Shown one piece after another: positions 44,676 through 55,700 of a stretch of 64,000 nucleotides of DNA; the stretch's first letter is position 1; each line of letters starts with the position of its first letter. The notes beneath the pieces are model-generated. The model saw only the letters and a program-made list of their open reading frames with translations. It was not told where the DNA came from and did no database searches. The position numbers and the translations under genes were made by a program. This DNA comes from Poa pratensis. Its lineage: Eukaryota > Streptophyta > Magnoliopsida > Poales > Poaceae. The DNA is taken from the NCBI GenBank assembly GCA_947311845.1, contig CAMZMU010000055.1, forward strand, positions 17,484,877 to 17,548,876, written 5' to 3'.

Positions 44676-44885
44676 CCCCGGCTTAGTTATTGAACGATAG
44701 CTTTTCTTTTGGCCTAATGCGGTGGAGTGTGTTAAGAATATTTCTTGCCATTACAAAAAAGCTATTGCCAAAAGAAAAGTAGATTATCGTCTGCGAATAG
44801 TACAAATGAGAGAACCTGTGGTTGTACTCTATTTCCCACTGAATCAATCGATAACGACCCTCCCACCATGAGTTGAAACAAGTAG

Positions 44886-45050
44886 GGTGACAAACACTAG
44901 AAAAAAGTAGGTTTTACCACGTCCGATTTTCGTGGTAGAAGGAAAAAAATCTGGCTAAAACAGTTTTTACCATGATTGTGGTACCGTGGTAGAATCCTCG
45001 TCCTTGAACAATCTACCACGATTTTCAGGATCGTGGTAGATTGTTTGCAC
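44886..45050. mobile_element. Possible CACTA-type terminus with strong hairpin
   Basis: CACTAGAAAAAAGTAGG begins near 44887, followed by repeated CTACCACGA/CGTGGTAGA motifs. A perfect 16-bp inverted repeat AACAATCTACCACGAT with a 7-base loop lies at 45007-45045. The opposite terminus is not found. Confidence 0.4.
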
Positions 45051-45439
45051 AAGAAGATCAATTATTGCACGATAGGAAGCCACAAGATGTGTATATGAAT
45101 TTGTAACTGAATTTGCAAATTCAGGTCCACCTAAAGTCCGAAGGCAGATTCCACGGCAAATAAAAAGCAGCCCAAAATGCCGATTTTGTAACTGAATTTC
45201 TTGAGGTGGTTGCACATGTCAAATTGATATCATGCGATTATAGAGGATTGCGTAGATATGTTGTTTTCTGAAGTCATAGCAAAACGAGATTCAACAAACA
45301 TAACCACAAGCATAGTAGAAGATCATGCAAGGCGCAACCAGTGCTCAAAGAAATAAAAAAAAGCCCAGGTTGCCCATGCAGTGTCAAGTGTTAATAATAG
45401 TTTTCTTACAGGATTAATAATAGTTCGTAGTGTAGCAGA

Positions 45440-45970
45440 ATGCCCAGGTTGCCCTCTGCGTGCCTGCTGCTCTTCGGAGTCGCAGCGCGCGTCCTCCCGA
45501 GCCACCGTCCGTGACGGCGGTGGTGGCTCTTCGATGGGGGGTCCTTCCTCCTCCGCTGCGGCGGGTGGAGTTGCTTTTGGTCAAGATCTGTAGGAGTTTG
45601 CAGGTAAGGAGCTCGTCTGCGCCGGCGATCTCGGTGGGGATGGTGGAAGTTGGGTGGCGTCCTCGGGCTTGTCTCCGGCGTGAGACGGCGAGGGCGTGCT
45701 GGCGGCTCGAAGCCGATGTCCGTTTATCGTCAAGATGCTGGCGCCTGCGTCAGCTGGATTATGCGGCGACTCAACATGGTTGTTCGAGCTGGCGGCTAAG
45801 GTGTGCTCGCCTTCCTCTGCTCCGGCGGCGTGCTGGCGGTGTTGGAAGAAGGTGAGCTGCTTGGTGGCTCCGAGTTTGACGTGCGTTGTGTGCGTCTCAT
45901 CTGTGTTCGTGCGTGTTTGTTCTTGATCTTGTTGATCTTGTACACGAACTCGTTTCAAAAAAAAAAAGAA
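45440..45970 (+). other. Possible poly(A)-tailed retroposed sequence
   Basis: A GC-rich block with open frames in several phases but no family match ends in an A run at 45957-45969. Start and target duplication are not clear. It may be a retroposon or a truncated LINE tail. Confidence 0.3.
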
Positions 45971-46421
45971 TGTGAAACAAACTAGAATCAATCAGCAACC
46001 ATCACCACACGACACATAGAAAGCGGAAACAACGGGCCGCAGCTGCTACGGGAAGACGAGTCTGTGTGCAAGCAGCGGTTTTCTCCTTCTGCCTGCTCAG
46101 ATAGACATTGCTCCGATTTGTTCGTTACTGCAACGTGCCAACTTAGACCTTGCAATAAATTGCCAAAGCGGTCCATTCTCCGTAGCAGTTGCCGGAGACG
46201 CAAGGGATACTATTACTACAGTCCGAGTTCCCGACACGAAAGGGATACTATTACTACAGTCGAGTTCCCGACACGTCACTGCCACCGCACGTGCGTCCCT
46301 GTACAAAAGCGCCCCCGTGCCGTGCGCATCAGCTTCGATCGTCCCAAATCCGGCGAGGCCACAGCACCACACTCGCGCGGCACAGACATACAGATCGGAT
46401 CCCCAATCCGGCGGCCAATCC
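45971..46421 (+). promoter_or_regulatory. Promoter and 5' UTR region of the uricase gene
   Basis: Contains a 38-bp tandem duplication (46203-46240 and 46241-46277; unit AGGGATACTATTACTACAGT...). There are several G/C-rich boxes nearer the ATG. No TATA box was evident. Confidence 0.45.
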
Positions 46422-49400
46422 ATGGCGGGGCGCTTCGACCTCCAGGGCAGGCACGGCAAGTCCCGCGTCCGCGTCTCCCGCGTCTGGCGCCGCCCCGCCG
46501 CGGACGGGGGCCACCTCTTCGTCGAGTGGAGCGTCGCCGTCAGCCTCGTCTCCGACTGCCTCCCCTCCTACACCTCCGATGACAACTCCGCCATCGTCGC
46601 CACCGATTCCATCAAGAACACCGTACGTTCGCTCTATCTCTCCCTCAGTGCCCCGAGATTCTCGCCCTCCGTGGTGCGGGCTCCTGATTGATTCGATATG
46701 GCTTTGTTGGGTTGATCAGGTGTATGTGAAGGCCAAGGAGTGCACGGAGGTGCTGTCCATGGAGGAATTCGCCATCATCCTCGGAAGGCATTTCATCTCC
46801 TTGTACCCCCAGGTAACGAATCCTCTCTGCTTCTGTTTCTGCTGGTGTTCTCATTTTTATTTATTTATTTATTTATTATGGGGTGCTCTCATGTGTCGTC
46901 AGGTCTCGGAGGCGACAGTGACAATTGCGGAGCGCCCGTGGGAGCGCGTGGTTGTCGACGGGAAGCCTCATTCGCACGGTGAGACCATCTTCTCGCTTAT
47001 TCATGCTGTTAATTGCGTTGTCCTGAGGAAGAGGTGCCTTTCTGGAGCATTTTTTATGTTATCTGACAGCAGAGCAAAGATCAGTTAATCTTGGGTAGTA
47101 GTAGAACCTATAGGGCTTCCTCTCGAATGGCTTTGCTAAACAAGTACCGAACTACATTACACACATTCCAGTGAACATCTGAGTCCGTGGATAGCGCAAA
47201 AAGCTAGGGATCATTACACATCCTGGAATGGACAAACTTGCTTACAGTATGTATGAAAGAAGTATAGACCAATGTGACAAAAGTCTCGCCCTCATATAGT
47301 TGTATGTTCCGTGTTGTTTTAATAGTCAACGACTCACCTGCCTCGCCCTGGTATAGTCGTGTGTTGCTTTAATGGTCAACGACTCACCTGCTAAGAAGTG
47401 TAGAGCCCTTCTAAAGTATTCCTGAACCGCCTCTTCCAGTTGACCAGCACAGTTTATTGAATACAGGTGCAGTTTAGCATTGACGTAAGAGATTATAATA
47501 AAGATCATGCAAGAGAAGTGCACCATCCAACTTGTGGTCAGAATGAAGAAGATGCGAAATTATTTTCTGAGTAACATAGGAAAATTAATTTTGGCCAACA
47601 CATAGAAATATATGGTTCAGGCATAGGTAGGCCTACCAATATGATTGGATACTGCACCACAAGTTGGATGGTGCAGTATCTGTTAAAGTGCAGATAAATG
47701 CAGGGGAGTCAGTTTAGCATTTTCATCTTCAGTCTGCATAGAGAAGTGCACATTTTGTTTTTATAAGCAGCGCAATGAACACTTTTGCATGTTGCTTTGA
47801 AGTCCCACATCCAACTATCAATACTAGATAATTATTAGAAGGCAAAGCCAAATGGGACTTAACATTAAGTAGAATGATAGACCCACATGTATCGAAATTT
47901 CAGCATCCAATCATATTGGTAGGCCTACCTATGCCTGAACCATATATTTCTATGTGTTGGACAAAATTAATTTTCCTATGTTACTCAGAAAATAATTTCG
48001 CATCTTCTTCATTCTGACCACAAGTTGGATGGTGCAGTGCAATTAATACCCTTTATTTCTTCCATCTTCTCCTTACACACATAGCTTCCTAGTACGATCC
48101 ACTCAGAAAGGATGGTGATGAGAATCGAGCAGATATTTTCTTCTGAACTGCTTACAGAGTTATTTTTCGTTTGGCATATAAGTTCCCTGCTGAACGGCAA
48201 TTATTGTGATAAATATCTCACATCTACATAGCTGGTACTGCTAAATGTAACATATGGTAAAGGAAGACACTCACTCCGAGTCCGAGATGAATCATTTCAG
48301 AGCTATCTGGTAACTTATATCTTGACTTCTTTTCAGGGTTCAAACTTGGTACTGAAAAGCACAGCACAGAGGTCATCGTGAAGAAGCCTGGAGGCCTGCT
48401 TATAAATTCTGGGATACAAGGATACTCCCTGCTAAAGACAACTCAGGTGTTTATTAACTTATTTGTCTTTCTTCTCAGGCCACCATTCTTCCACCATTCC
48501 CACAGAAATGAGCTCTACCATATTTTCCTTGATCTCTGGTTGAGCTCGTGTAGTATTGTAAATAGAAGTTCGGCAATTGTAATTAATATCAAGTAGGTCA
48601 CTAACAAAGCGTAGCTGTGTAAGTTATGAATTCTGATATGATAAGAAATTTTTAGGAGATTGTTAAGTATGAAGTAATATGTAGACTTACCAGAAGTTAC
48701 TTCTTTTAGTGGTTGCATGGGTTGTCAGACAGTCCTGTAGAAGAACAGTTAATTAGGAATGGCCGTCAAGCTGTCATGTACTCATGCTCGAATGCTGCAT
48801 TTCAGCAAGCCGGCACTTTGTTAGCTGAAGTGCCACCAAAGCAAATTTATCAAACTATTAAGTTTCACCGAGTGTGAAGAAGGGCAAACAAAAGTTGTAA
48901 CTGAAGAAGAATTGTTTTACTTTAGTATTATACAGAAATAGCCTGCAGCTGCAAGTCATAAAGTGCTAAATTTTCATCACCTTGTCTATGTCAGTCTGGC
49001 TTTGAAGGATTTGTGAGGGACCGCTACACGCTTCTTCCTGAAACAAGAGAGAGAATTGTAGCAACAGAAGTAACTGCTTGGTGGAGGTTTGGCACTCTTC
49101 TCATCTGCCTGAGAAATTATCTTTTTTCGCAATTCTGTTAGTTATTCGACCCTTTTTATTATTTCCAAATTCCAGTAGTAAGTCCTAGCATTCTAGGCAA
49201 TAAATTAACTGTACTTACCATTATATGTTTTAAACTGTCGCTTGTTTGTCCAGTGGAGTCATATTTCTGTTGCTGTTCGTCTTGGACGAGAATAGTTCAT
49301 TACGAATACTGTTTTCATAATCTGTTGGGGGATCGAACTAATAGGAGCTCGTGTTGCACACCACAACTTTCTAGTTTCCGAAATGGCAATAACATGCCAG

Positions 49401-50058
49401 AATCAAGCCTGTTATTTATCGTTATGCTTTATCCAGGTATCCATTCGAGCACATTTCCCAGCTTCCATCAAAGCCATTTTGCTTCACTCAAAGATACCAG
49501 GATGTAAAGAAAGTTCTGGCAGACACATTCTTTGGTCCTCCTGATGTTGGAGTATATAGTCCATCGGTGCAGAATACATTGTACCTCATGGCTAGAGAAG
49601 TCCTTACCAGGTTTGCAACTTTAAGATCTGGCAGTTAACTTGTTATAACTGCTGTAGCTGTTTGTCCGTCATATTTAGCTCCTAACTATATATATAAACA
49701 CACTGAATATTTGATGTTTTGATTCGCAGGTTCCCAGACATAGCATCGGTTCAGCTTAGGATGCCAAACCTCCACTTTCTTCCTGTGAATCTTTCAGGGA
49801 AAGAAAACCCAGGACTGGTGAAGGTAAGAAAAAAAAGGGCTACTAGGCATATTAGCAATTGTAGTTAAAAAAATCATGAGGTGTATTTATGAGTTTAATG
49901 CCGGATATTACAATTTTAGTTACCCCTAAAGTCTCATGTCGTGCCCACTTTAACTGAATTATTCCTATGCACAGTTTGCTGATGATGTGTACATGCCGAC
50001 TGATGAGCCACATGGAACCATTGAAGCAACGTTGAGCCGTGCCAACTCAAAGCTGTAA
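46422..50058 (+). CDS. Uricase (urate oxidase), peroxisomal, eight exons
   Basis: Exons: 46422-46622, 46720-46812, 46903-46978, 48337-48446, 48995-49086, 49437-49610, 49730-49823 and 49975-50058. All have GT-AG borders and join to 924 nt, 307 residues, the usual uricase length. Active-site residues: K13, the T61-D62 pair (AIVATDSIKNTVY) and N262-x-H264 (MPNLHF). The WWR/YPF and FFGPPDVGVYSPSVQ blocks are typical. The C-terminus SKL is a peroxisome targeting signal type 1. It oxidises urate to 5-hydroxyisourate in purine breakdown, feeding ureide synthesis. Intron 3 (46979-48336) carries a 136-bp inverted repeat. All exons appear undamaged. Confidence 0.96.
47519..48036. repeat. Long inverted repeat in uricase intron 3
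   Basis: Arms 47519-47654 and 47901-48036 (136 bp each) are inverted copies with about two mismatches, separated by 246 bp. The spacer contains a further copy of the arm end (CCACAAGTTGGATGGTGCAG near 47657). There are no recognised transposon termini. The transcript would fold into a long hairpin. Confidence 0.9.
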
Positions 50059-51468
50059 TCTCTTTGGTCTTTTCCTTATTTGGGAGGAAAAACTGCACTT
50101 TCAATGAAGGCTGGTAGCCAGGCTCATGGTTCGGTTTGGTATCTTCAAGACCAAAATCACCAATAAACAAAGTGATAGAAGGGAAAAGCAAGCAACAAAC
50201 CCCTTGCCAAAGGGAAAATGATGTAAAAACTTTGCATGTTGTTCAGCTAAATGACTTGTACATGGCCAGCTAGAGTTCTACCACTTTAAATTCCACATGT
50301 TGCTGTGAAAATCCTGCAATATCCCTTCTGGACCAAATGCAAATCAGATCAATTTGTCACACGATGCTATTTATACCTCTGCTGGGCGGATCATATCCAT
50401 ATTGGGCCACTAAAGGCCGTGTCTATTGTGTGGGCCGTGCGTGTGGGCTAAACTACACAAGGCTGCTCGGTTACGCAGAGAATGAAGAGTTTTTTTGTTT
50501 TGTTTTGGAACGGGACAGAATGAAGAACTGAAAAATAGAATGCCTCAGCTCTATGTTTATGTTTAAGCATGTGTGGATTAACTCTCAGATGTTATTGCTG
50601 ATTCTAATTTCGACCCAAAGTAATCGAAGTTGAGAATGCCCAGATCACCTTGCCAGTGCATTAATTTGTAGTCTTGGTCAATTCCAACACAAAGAAGTCT
50701 AGTCGTTGTCTTTCATGTCCCTGGTGTTTCTTGGGGAGCTCAAGTCTGCAGCAGCAAGTACGTACCACTATTTGTCAACTGGTGTGTGAGAGCAACATTG
50801 ACAACTATACGTACGTGGTCAGTACATGGCCGAGGAACGAGACACGCCGCCGACGCAGTTATTCGCCGGTGGTAGGATCTGCTGCACGCACTCGACATGG
50901 AGAGTAGATCGACGACACTATCGGCACACGCTCAGAATATAGAGAAGAAGAGAACATGGCCAGTTTCACCAAATAGGCATCCCCCCACATGCTACGACGG
51001 TGGCGATACCACCGATGCGTGCAGAGAAATTGTTCCCCGGCGACCTACCTGCCACCCTCCAACGGAGAGCAATTAAAATCCGAGGCGCACGCCGAAAGCC
51101 CCTCGCTGCCGCCCGATTTTCCTACTCCGAGCCGTGGACGTGGAGGACCACCGCACGTTTTCATGGCGCTCCACCGGTCCCCGCGCGCCATCACCGGTGG
51201 GCGGCCCAGCCCCAATCATGAGCTCCGCCTCCGCGCCGTGCGGCCGGCCGGTCATCCTCCAGCGCCCTCTTTGATTCGCGGTGAAAACCATCATGCCAGG
51301 TGAACGCACATCGGCACATGTGGCAGCCTGGCGCCATTGATGAGTCCTCGCTGTGATGCGTCCTGGCTCCACCTCCAAGCTTGGCTGGATACGGTACTTG
51401 CTGCTGCGTCCGTCTCGAGCTGGAGCTGCGGCACATGACGGAGATGCTCCTCTGACCAGCCACGTACG
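50059..51468. other. Region downstream of uricase
   Basis: Uricase 3' UTR, then AT-rich DNA, then a GC-rich stretch (50980-51470) with open frames in both strands but no recognised domain. Confidence 0.5.
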
Positions 51469-51483
51469 CTTGTCTCGAGTCTT

Positions 51484-52832
51484 TTTTTTCTCCGAAAGGT
51501 CCAGCAATTCAATTGCTGGCTCTCTTGTATTAGCAGGGGGAGTAAACCGGTGTCGCCCCGGGCGAAATTACGTCTAGAGGCGAGCAGAAAAAAAAACAAA
51601 GGGTGACAAGCCAGCCACCCTTGGACTCTTTCGATACCCAGCGATGCAGAATCATAGCCCTGCCTCGTAGAGACCTGGTCGCAAAGCCTCCCGAGGCCGC
51701 CGCCTCGGCATACGTCCACCGTCCGAGGCCGCCGCTCCGGCATCCACCGTCCAGACCTCAGAGCCACCCCGCATGACCGCTGCACCCAACGCACAACGAG
51801 CGAGAAGATGCTCCAAGGTGGCGCCTCCAAGAAGGTAGGGACGTGTGCGCCCCCGCCACCCGCTGCAGAGGAAGTTAGGTTTACACCGGGAGAGACTTAT
51901 GGCACTCGTGTCGGTAGAGAATCGCAGCTTCCGAACGACGCATTCAAGAAGGAGAACGACGCCCTAGGATGCCGCCGCCGTCGGCACCGAAGTGCGAGGT
52001 TTTCACCTGAAGCTCGATCCCGACCGCCAAGCCCTAGGGCTTGGGCTAGGGAGCGGCACGGCAGGCAGCGTGGCTTTGTCGTCCACCACCGAAACCATCA
52101 ACATGCCGCGGGGGTCGCAACACCTCACGCAGCGACGACCACGCCATGACTATCTGGGGCCGCCGCCCCGGCTTCCTTGCTGCCGGGAGGAGAAGACATT
52201 GGGAGCCTCCCGCACAGCAGCACCACATGACCTAACACCTCGCTGCAACGGAGACCAGGACGATGTCTCATTCACAAGGTCCCGAGCAGCACTCCAATGC
52301 CACCACGGCTTCTACCTGCCAGGAGCACGATGGGCCAACGCAGCACCCGCGCGCCCCCAACCTGCACTGCACCACCGCGGCTGATCCGGAGCTCGCCGAC
52401 GCCGGAGCAAACACCAACGCCTCATCAACGACCATCCAGACGAGCGCTTTGCCTACTCGGGCCCGCCAGGCCCAGATCTGGCTCGCACGGTCTAGCACGC
52501 GAAGCTGACGCCACGGCCATGGCACCGCCCGTGCAGCCACCACGGCCGCCCACTCCTCCAATTCCAACCTTCCAGGGTCGCCACCCTGGCCTCCAGACGC
52601 CGGCTGCACGACCTCCGCTCCTCAGCAGCTTCGGCGCGACGACGACGAGACGAGCACACGAGGACCTCCCCCAACGGCCTTTGTGGCAGCAGGGGGGCCG
52701 CCGCCACCGCGGCAGGCGCCGGCGGCAGCGGCGGCGAGGAGGCCAGGGGAGGGAGGGCTTGGCGGCAGCGCGGTGGTTTTGCCCCCGGTGTCGCCTGGGG
52801 AGCGACACGAGGGGTGAGTTTTCTCTCCAGAT
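51484..52832 (-). mobile_element. Poly(A) retroposon, GC-rich, non-autonomous
   Basis: Read on the minus strand it begins ATCTGGAGAGAAAACTCACC, is GC-rich for about 1.2 kb and ends with GAATTGCTGGACCTTTCGG and an A run. A 15-bp duplication CTTGTCTCGAGTCTT flanks it exactly (51469-51483 and 52833-52847). No RT or endonuclease is encoded, although the 3' tail style suggests LINE-type mobilisation. Long open frames on both strands reflect composition. Confidence 0.8.
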
Positions 52833-52921
52833 CTTGTCTCGAGTCTTGACCACCATCATTTCTCTCTCCCTCTGCTATAGCGCCATGGACACTGAACTCT
52901 GAATCCCGTTGGAACCAGGGT

Positions 52922-53328
52922 GGAGATTTTTGGCTCCCGGCGGCCACCGATCATGTTATTTTGAAAAAATCAAAAAAAAAATCACTGAGTTTTCAAAATT
53001 TTGAGAAATATTCCGGATGTAGACAATGGTGTACCCCACAAATGTGCAAAATATTAATACCAAGTACTTTGTATTCTGAGCTACAGAAAAATGAAAAATG
53101 TGGGGATCCCACTAAGCATATTTTCAAATCTCTAGATTTTATCAGATTTTGTTATTTTTGTGCAGCCCATAATACAAATATTTTTACATTGTGATTTTCC
53201 ATACTTGTAGGATATATCATATTCTACGTAAAGGTTTTTTTTTCAGATTTTTAAAACTCTTAAATGTTGTTTTTTAATCTTTATAAAATGAAGGGAGCAC
53301 TAGAGCTCGGGAGACAAAGATACTCTCC
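52922..53328. mobile_element. Small DNA transposon or MITE
   Basis: The left end GGAGATTTTTGGCTCCCG and right end CGGGAGACAAAGATACTCTCC are imperfect inverted repeats 407 bp apart. The interior is AT-rich and non-coding. A target duplication was not resolved. Flanking 53329-53727 holds nothing recognised. Confidence 0.5.
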
Positions 53329-53727
53329 GGAAAGTGTACTCATTTTTGTTACACAATTGCCGTGAGACCGTGCACTTATCTGGACGGAACCGCGTGGAAT
53401 GTGCTTGAGATGTACTGGTCTTGCATACAGAGAATTTCGGATTAGATTAGCGCACAGGTTGCTATCGATCGCAATAGGCTGCCACAGGATAGGCATGTAC
53501 TACCGGTGATAACACCGGGGTCAGGAAAACTTGATTCAGACGTGTAAACAGTTAGGTATACCGTACCTTACCTAAGCAGTGCCACTTTTATGTCACAGCT
53601 CGCACAAAATGCCCCCGAAAAACCATTATAAGTATTAGTAGAAAACAATGTGCCGGGAATTTTAACCGCGCAAGAATTATCCATGCCATCGTCGATTTCT
53701 TGTTCGCCCGTACTTCGATTTTCTTTA

Positions 53728-53756
53728 CTAGATGACCCGTTGCGCGACTGCGCAAC
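53728..53756 (-). other. Helitron 3' terminus: hairpin and CTAG
   Basis: Stem GTTGCGC (53739-53745) and GCGCAAC (53750-53756), loop of four. CTAG is at 53728-53731 and the adjoining plus-strand A corresponds to the host T. Confidence 0.75.
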
Positions 53757-54260
53757 CGCCGCTTGCAACTACCACACTGTTGCCACACGCTTTATTCGTT
53801 GGTGAAAAGTAATTAATTTTATTTGCACTCATTTAACTTCAAGATGTCATTACGGTACCGCAAAACCCAGATTTCCTTCTACACTTGTAAATTTGACAAA
53901 AGCAAAGAATCTCTGAAACCAAAATGAAAACATAACTAACACTCATTGGTTCCCTTCCAAGCAAAATATTAATTCTTTCTTGTTCGGCGATCATCAAGGT
54001 TTCTAAGGGCAAGAATAAAATCTGGATGTTTGCACAACAACAATAAGAAGAAAAAAATGGATCATGTTATATAGAGATAACACAGTTTGGATCCCAAATA
54101 ACCATCTTAAAATCACTCATCACCTTTCAATGATAAGCCTATCAGAACACAGAAACATATTACAAAACAGTCTTGATGATTGGCAACATCCATCCAAGTA
54201 TTGAAATTTACAAATCACTTACAACTATAGAACCAACCAAGGGAATAACCTTTGTGAGAT

Positions 54261-54402
54261 ATCCTAAATGAACAGAAATCACTATATGCACTTCCAGTTT
54301 ATGCCAAGCAACTTATTCAGGTTAAATATAATATCTAAATGAACAGAAACCACTATATGCACTTCCAGGTTATGCCAAGCAACTTATTCAGGTTAAATAT
54401 AG
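54261..54402. repeat. Tandem duplication, 71-bp unit
   Basis: Two near-identical copies (CTAAATGAACAGAAA to GGTTAAATATA), with a short third start. Confidence 0.85.
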
Positions 54403-54694
54403 TATCTAAATGACTTCTAAACTGATTTAAGACCGCCCAACATAATGCAGATACTACTCTGTAAATGATAACTGTACGCATCATGATTTACTTGAACCAA
54501 TGGCACAAAGGGTAAAAGTAGTATCTCTGCATCGGGTGAAATTTCAGTTCGCTGAAATATTCTGTCACTTGTGCTAGAGTCAGAAACATATCATGCATTC
54601 TTATTGATTACTCATAATCTCACTCTTTCCATTTGTCCTAGCTAAATGGGGGATAGTCCTCAATATCCATATATACAGGAATACGGACGGATCT

Positions 54695-54869
54695 TATAAG
54701 GGCCACTTTTTTTGAAACTTCAAATCAGAGATGATAATTTAAGCAGGGTAAGCTAGTCCAGTCTTGATAAATCAACATTATAGTATATTGGTTTATCAAC
54801 ACTGGACTCTCTTACCCCTTCTTATATATTCATCTCTGATTTGAAGTTTAAAAAACAGTGGCCCTTATA
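54695..54869. mobile_element. Foldback MITE
   Basis: The left end TATAAGGGCCAC and right end GTGGCCCTTATA pair. Pairing continues imperfectly through ACTTCAAATCAGAGATGA on both sides, so nearly the whole 175 bp folds back. TA or TTA target bases fit mariner or Harbinger types. Confidence 0.75.
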
Positions 54870-55652
54870 TGATTTGTAACATCCAGAAGCACTGAAATAG
54901 CATGAACATAATAATACCATTGAATTGCTGCTCCGCAACAAACGAGATTTTCTACATACCCTCTTTGTCTGGTACATGGACCGAACATGGAGTACATCAG
55001 AAATCATGGAGATCCTCCAAATAATATCTGCAACGAAACAAGTTGAAAAATAGGAGTCAAACACACAAGCTGAAAGGGAGCAGCCTAACGTGGTACACAA
55101 GTACAACAGATCAAGCATACTGACCAATGAACAGTCGATGAGTGTTACTGGGATCTGGGTAGACGCAAATTTAGTTTGGCTGTAGGTACTGAACGGGAAA
55201 GCATCGTCCATGCCAGATCTTTCTTCAACTATGGTACTGATAACAGAATCATATTTGCCATGTACCTAGTTACAGATCCTTGTATCAGTCTTGTCTTGAT
55301 CACATCAAGGGTAATAGCTATTATGCTAGACTTTTCTTCAACTCTGGTAGCTAATAGAGAATTGTTTCACAACTTATTTTAGTTGACAGCAGTATATCGG
55401 TTTATCCATATAAAAAGATCACATGAAAATATTTAACTATGTATCATATTTCTGGACTGAAAAACTTTATGAACTATCACAGAGATGGCAAATAAATCTG
55501 TCATGAAACAACCAGTTTGTTCTCACTCTCATTATCTCATATATCAATTGCAGATAGAAACTGAAACAGAAAAGGACAATCAGAGCATAGGGGAATAGGC
55601 GATAAACCTGCTAACATGAGGGGTGGATCATCAGTTTAGTTATGCAAGCAAG

Positions 55653-55696
<44 letters not shown>
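55653..55696. repeat. (TA)n microsatellite
   Basis: About 44 bases of alternating A/T with one interruption. Confidence 0.9.

Positions 55697-55700
<4 letters not shown>

Noticed and set aside
45460..45991. Open frames of about 130 codons on both strands
   Set aside because: GC-rich, no motifs, ends in an A run; more likely a retroposed or non-coding sequence.
51808..52947. Long open frames near 52300-52900 on both strands
   Set aside because: They lie inside the GC-rich retroposon and show only Pro/Arg/Ala-rich shadow composition.
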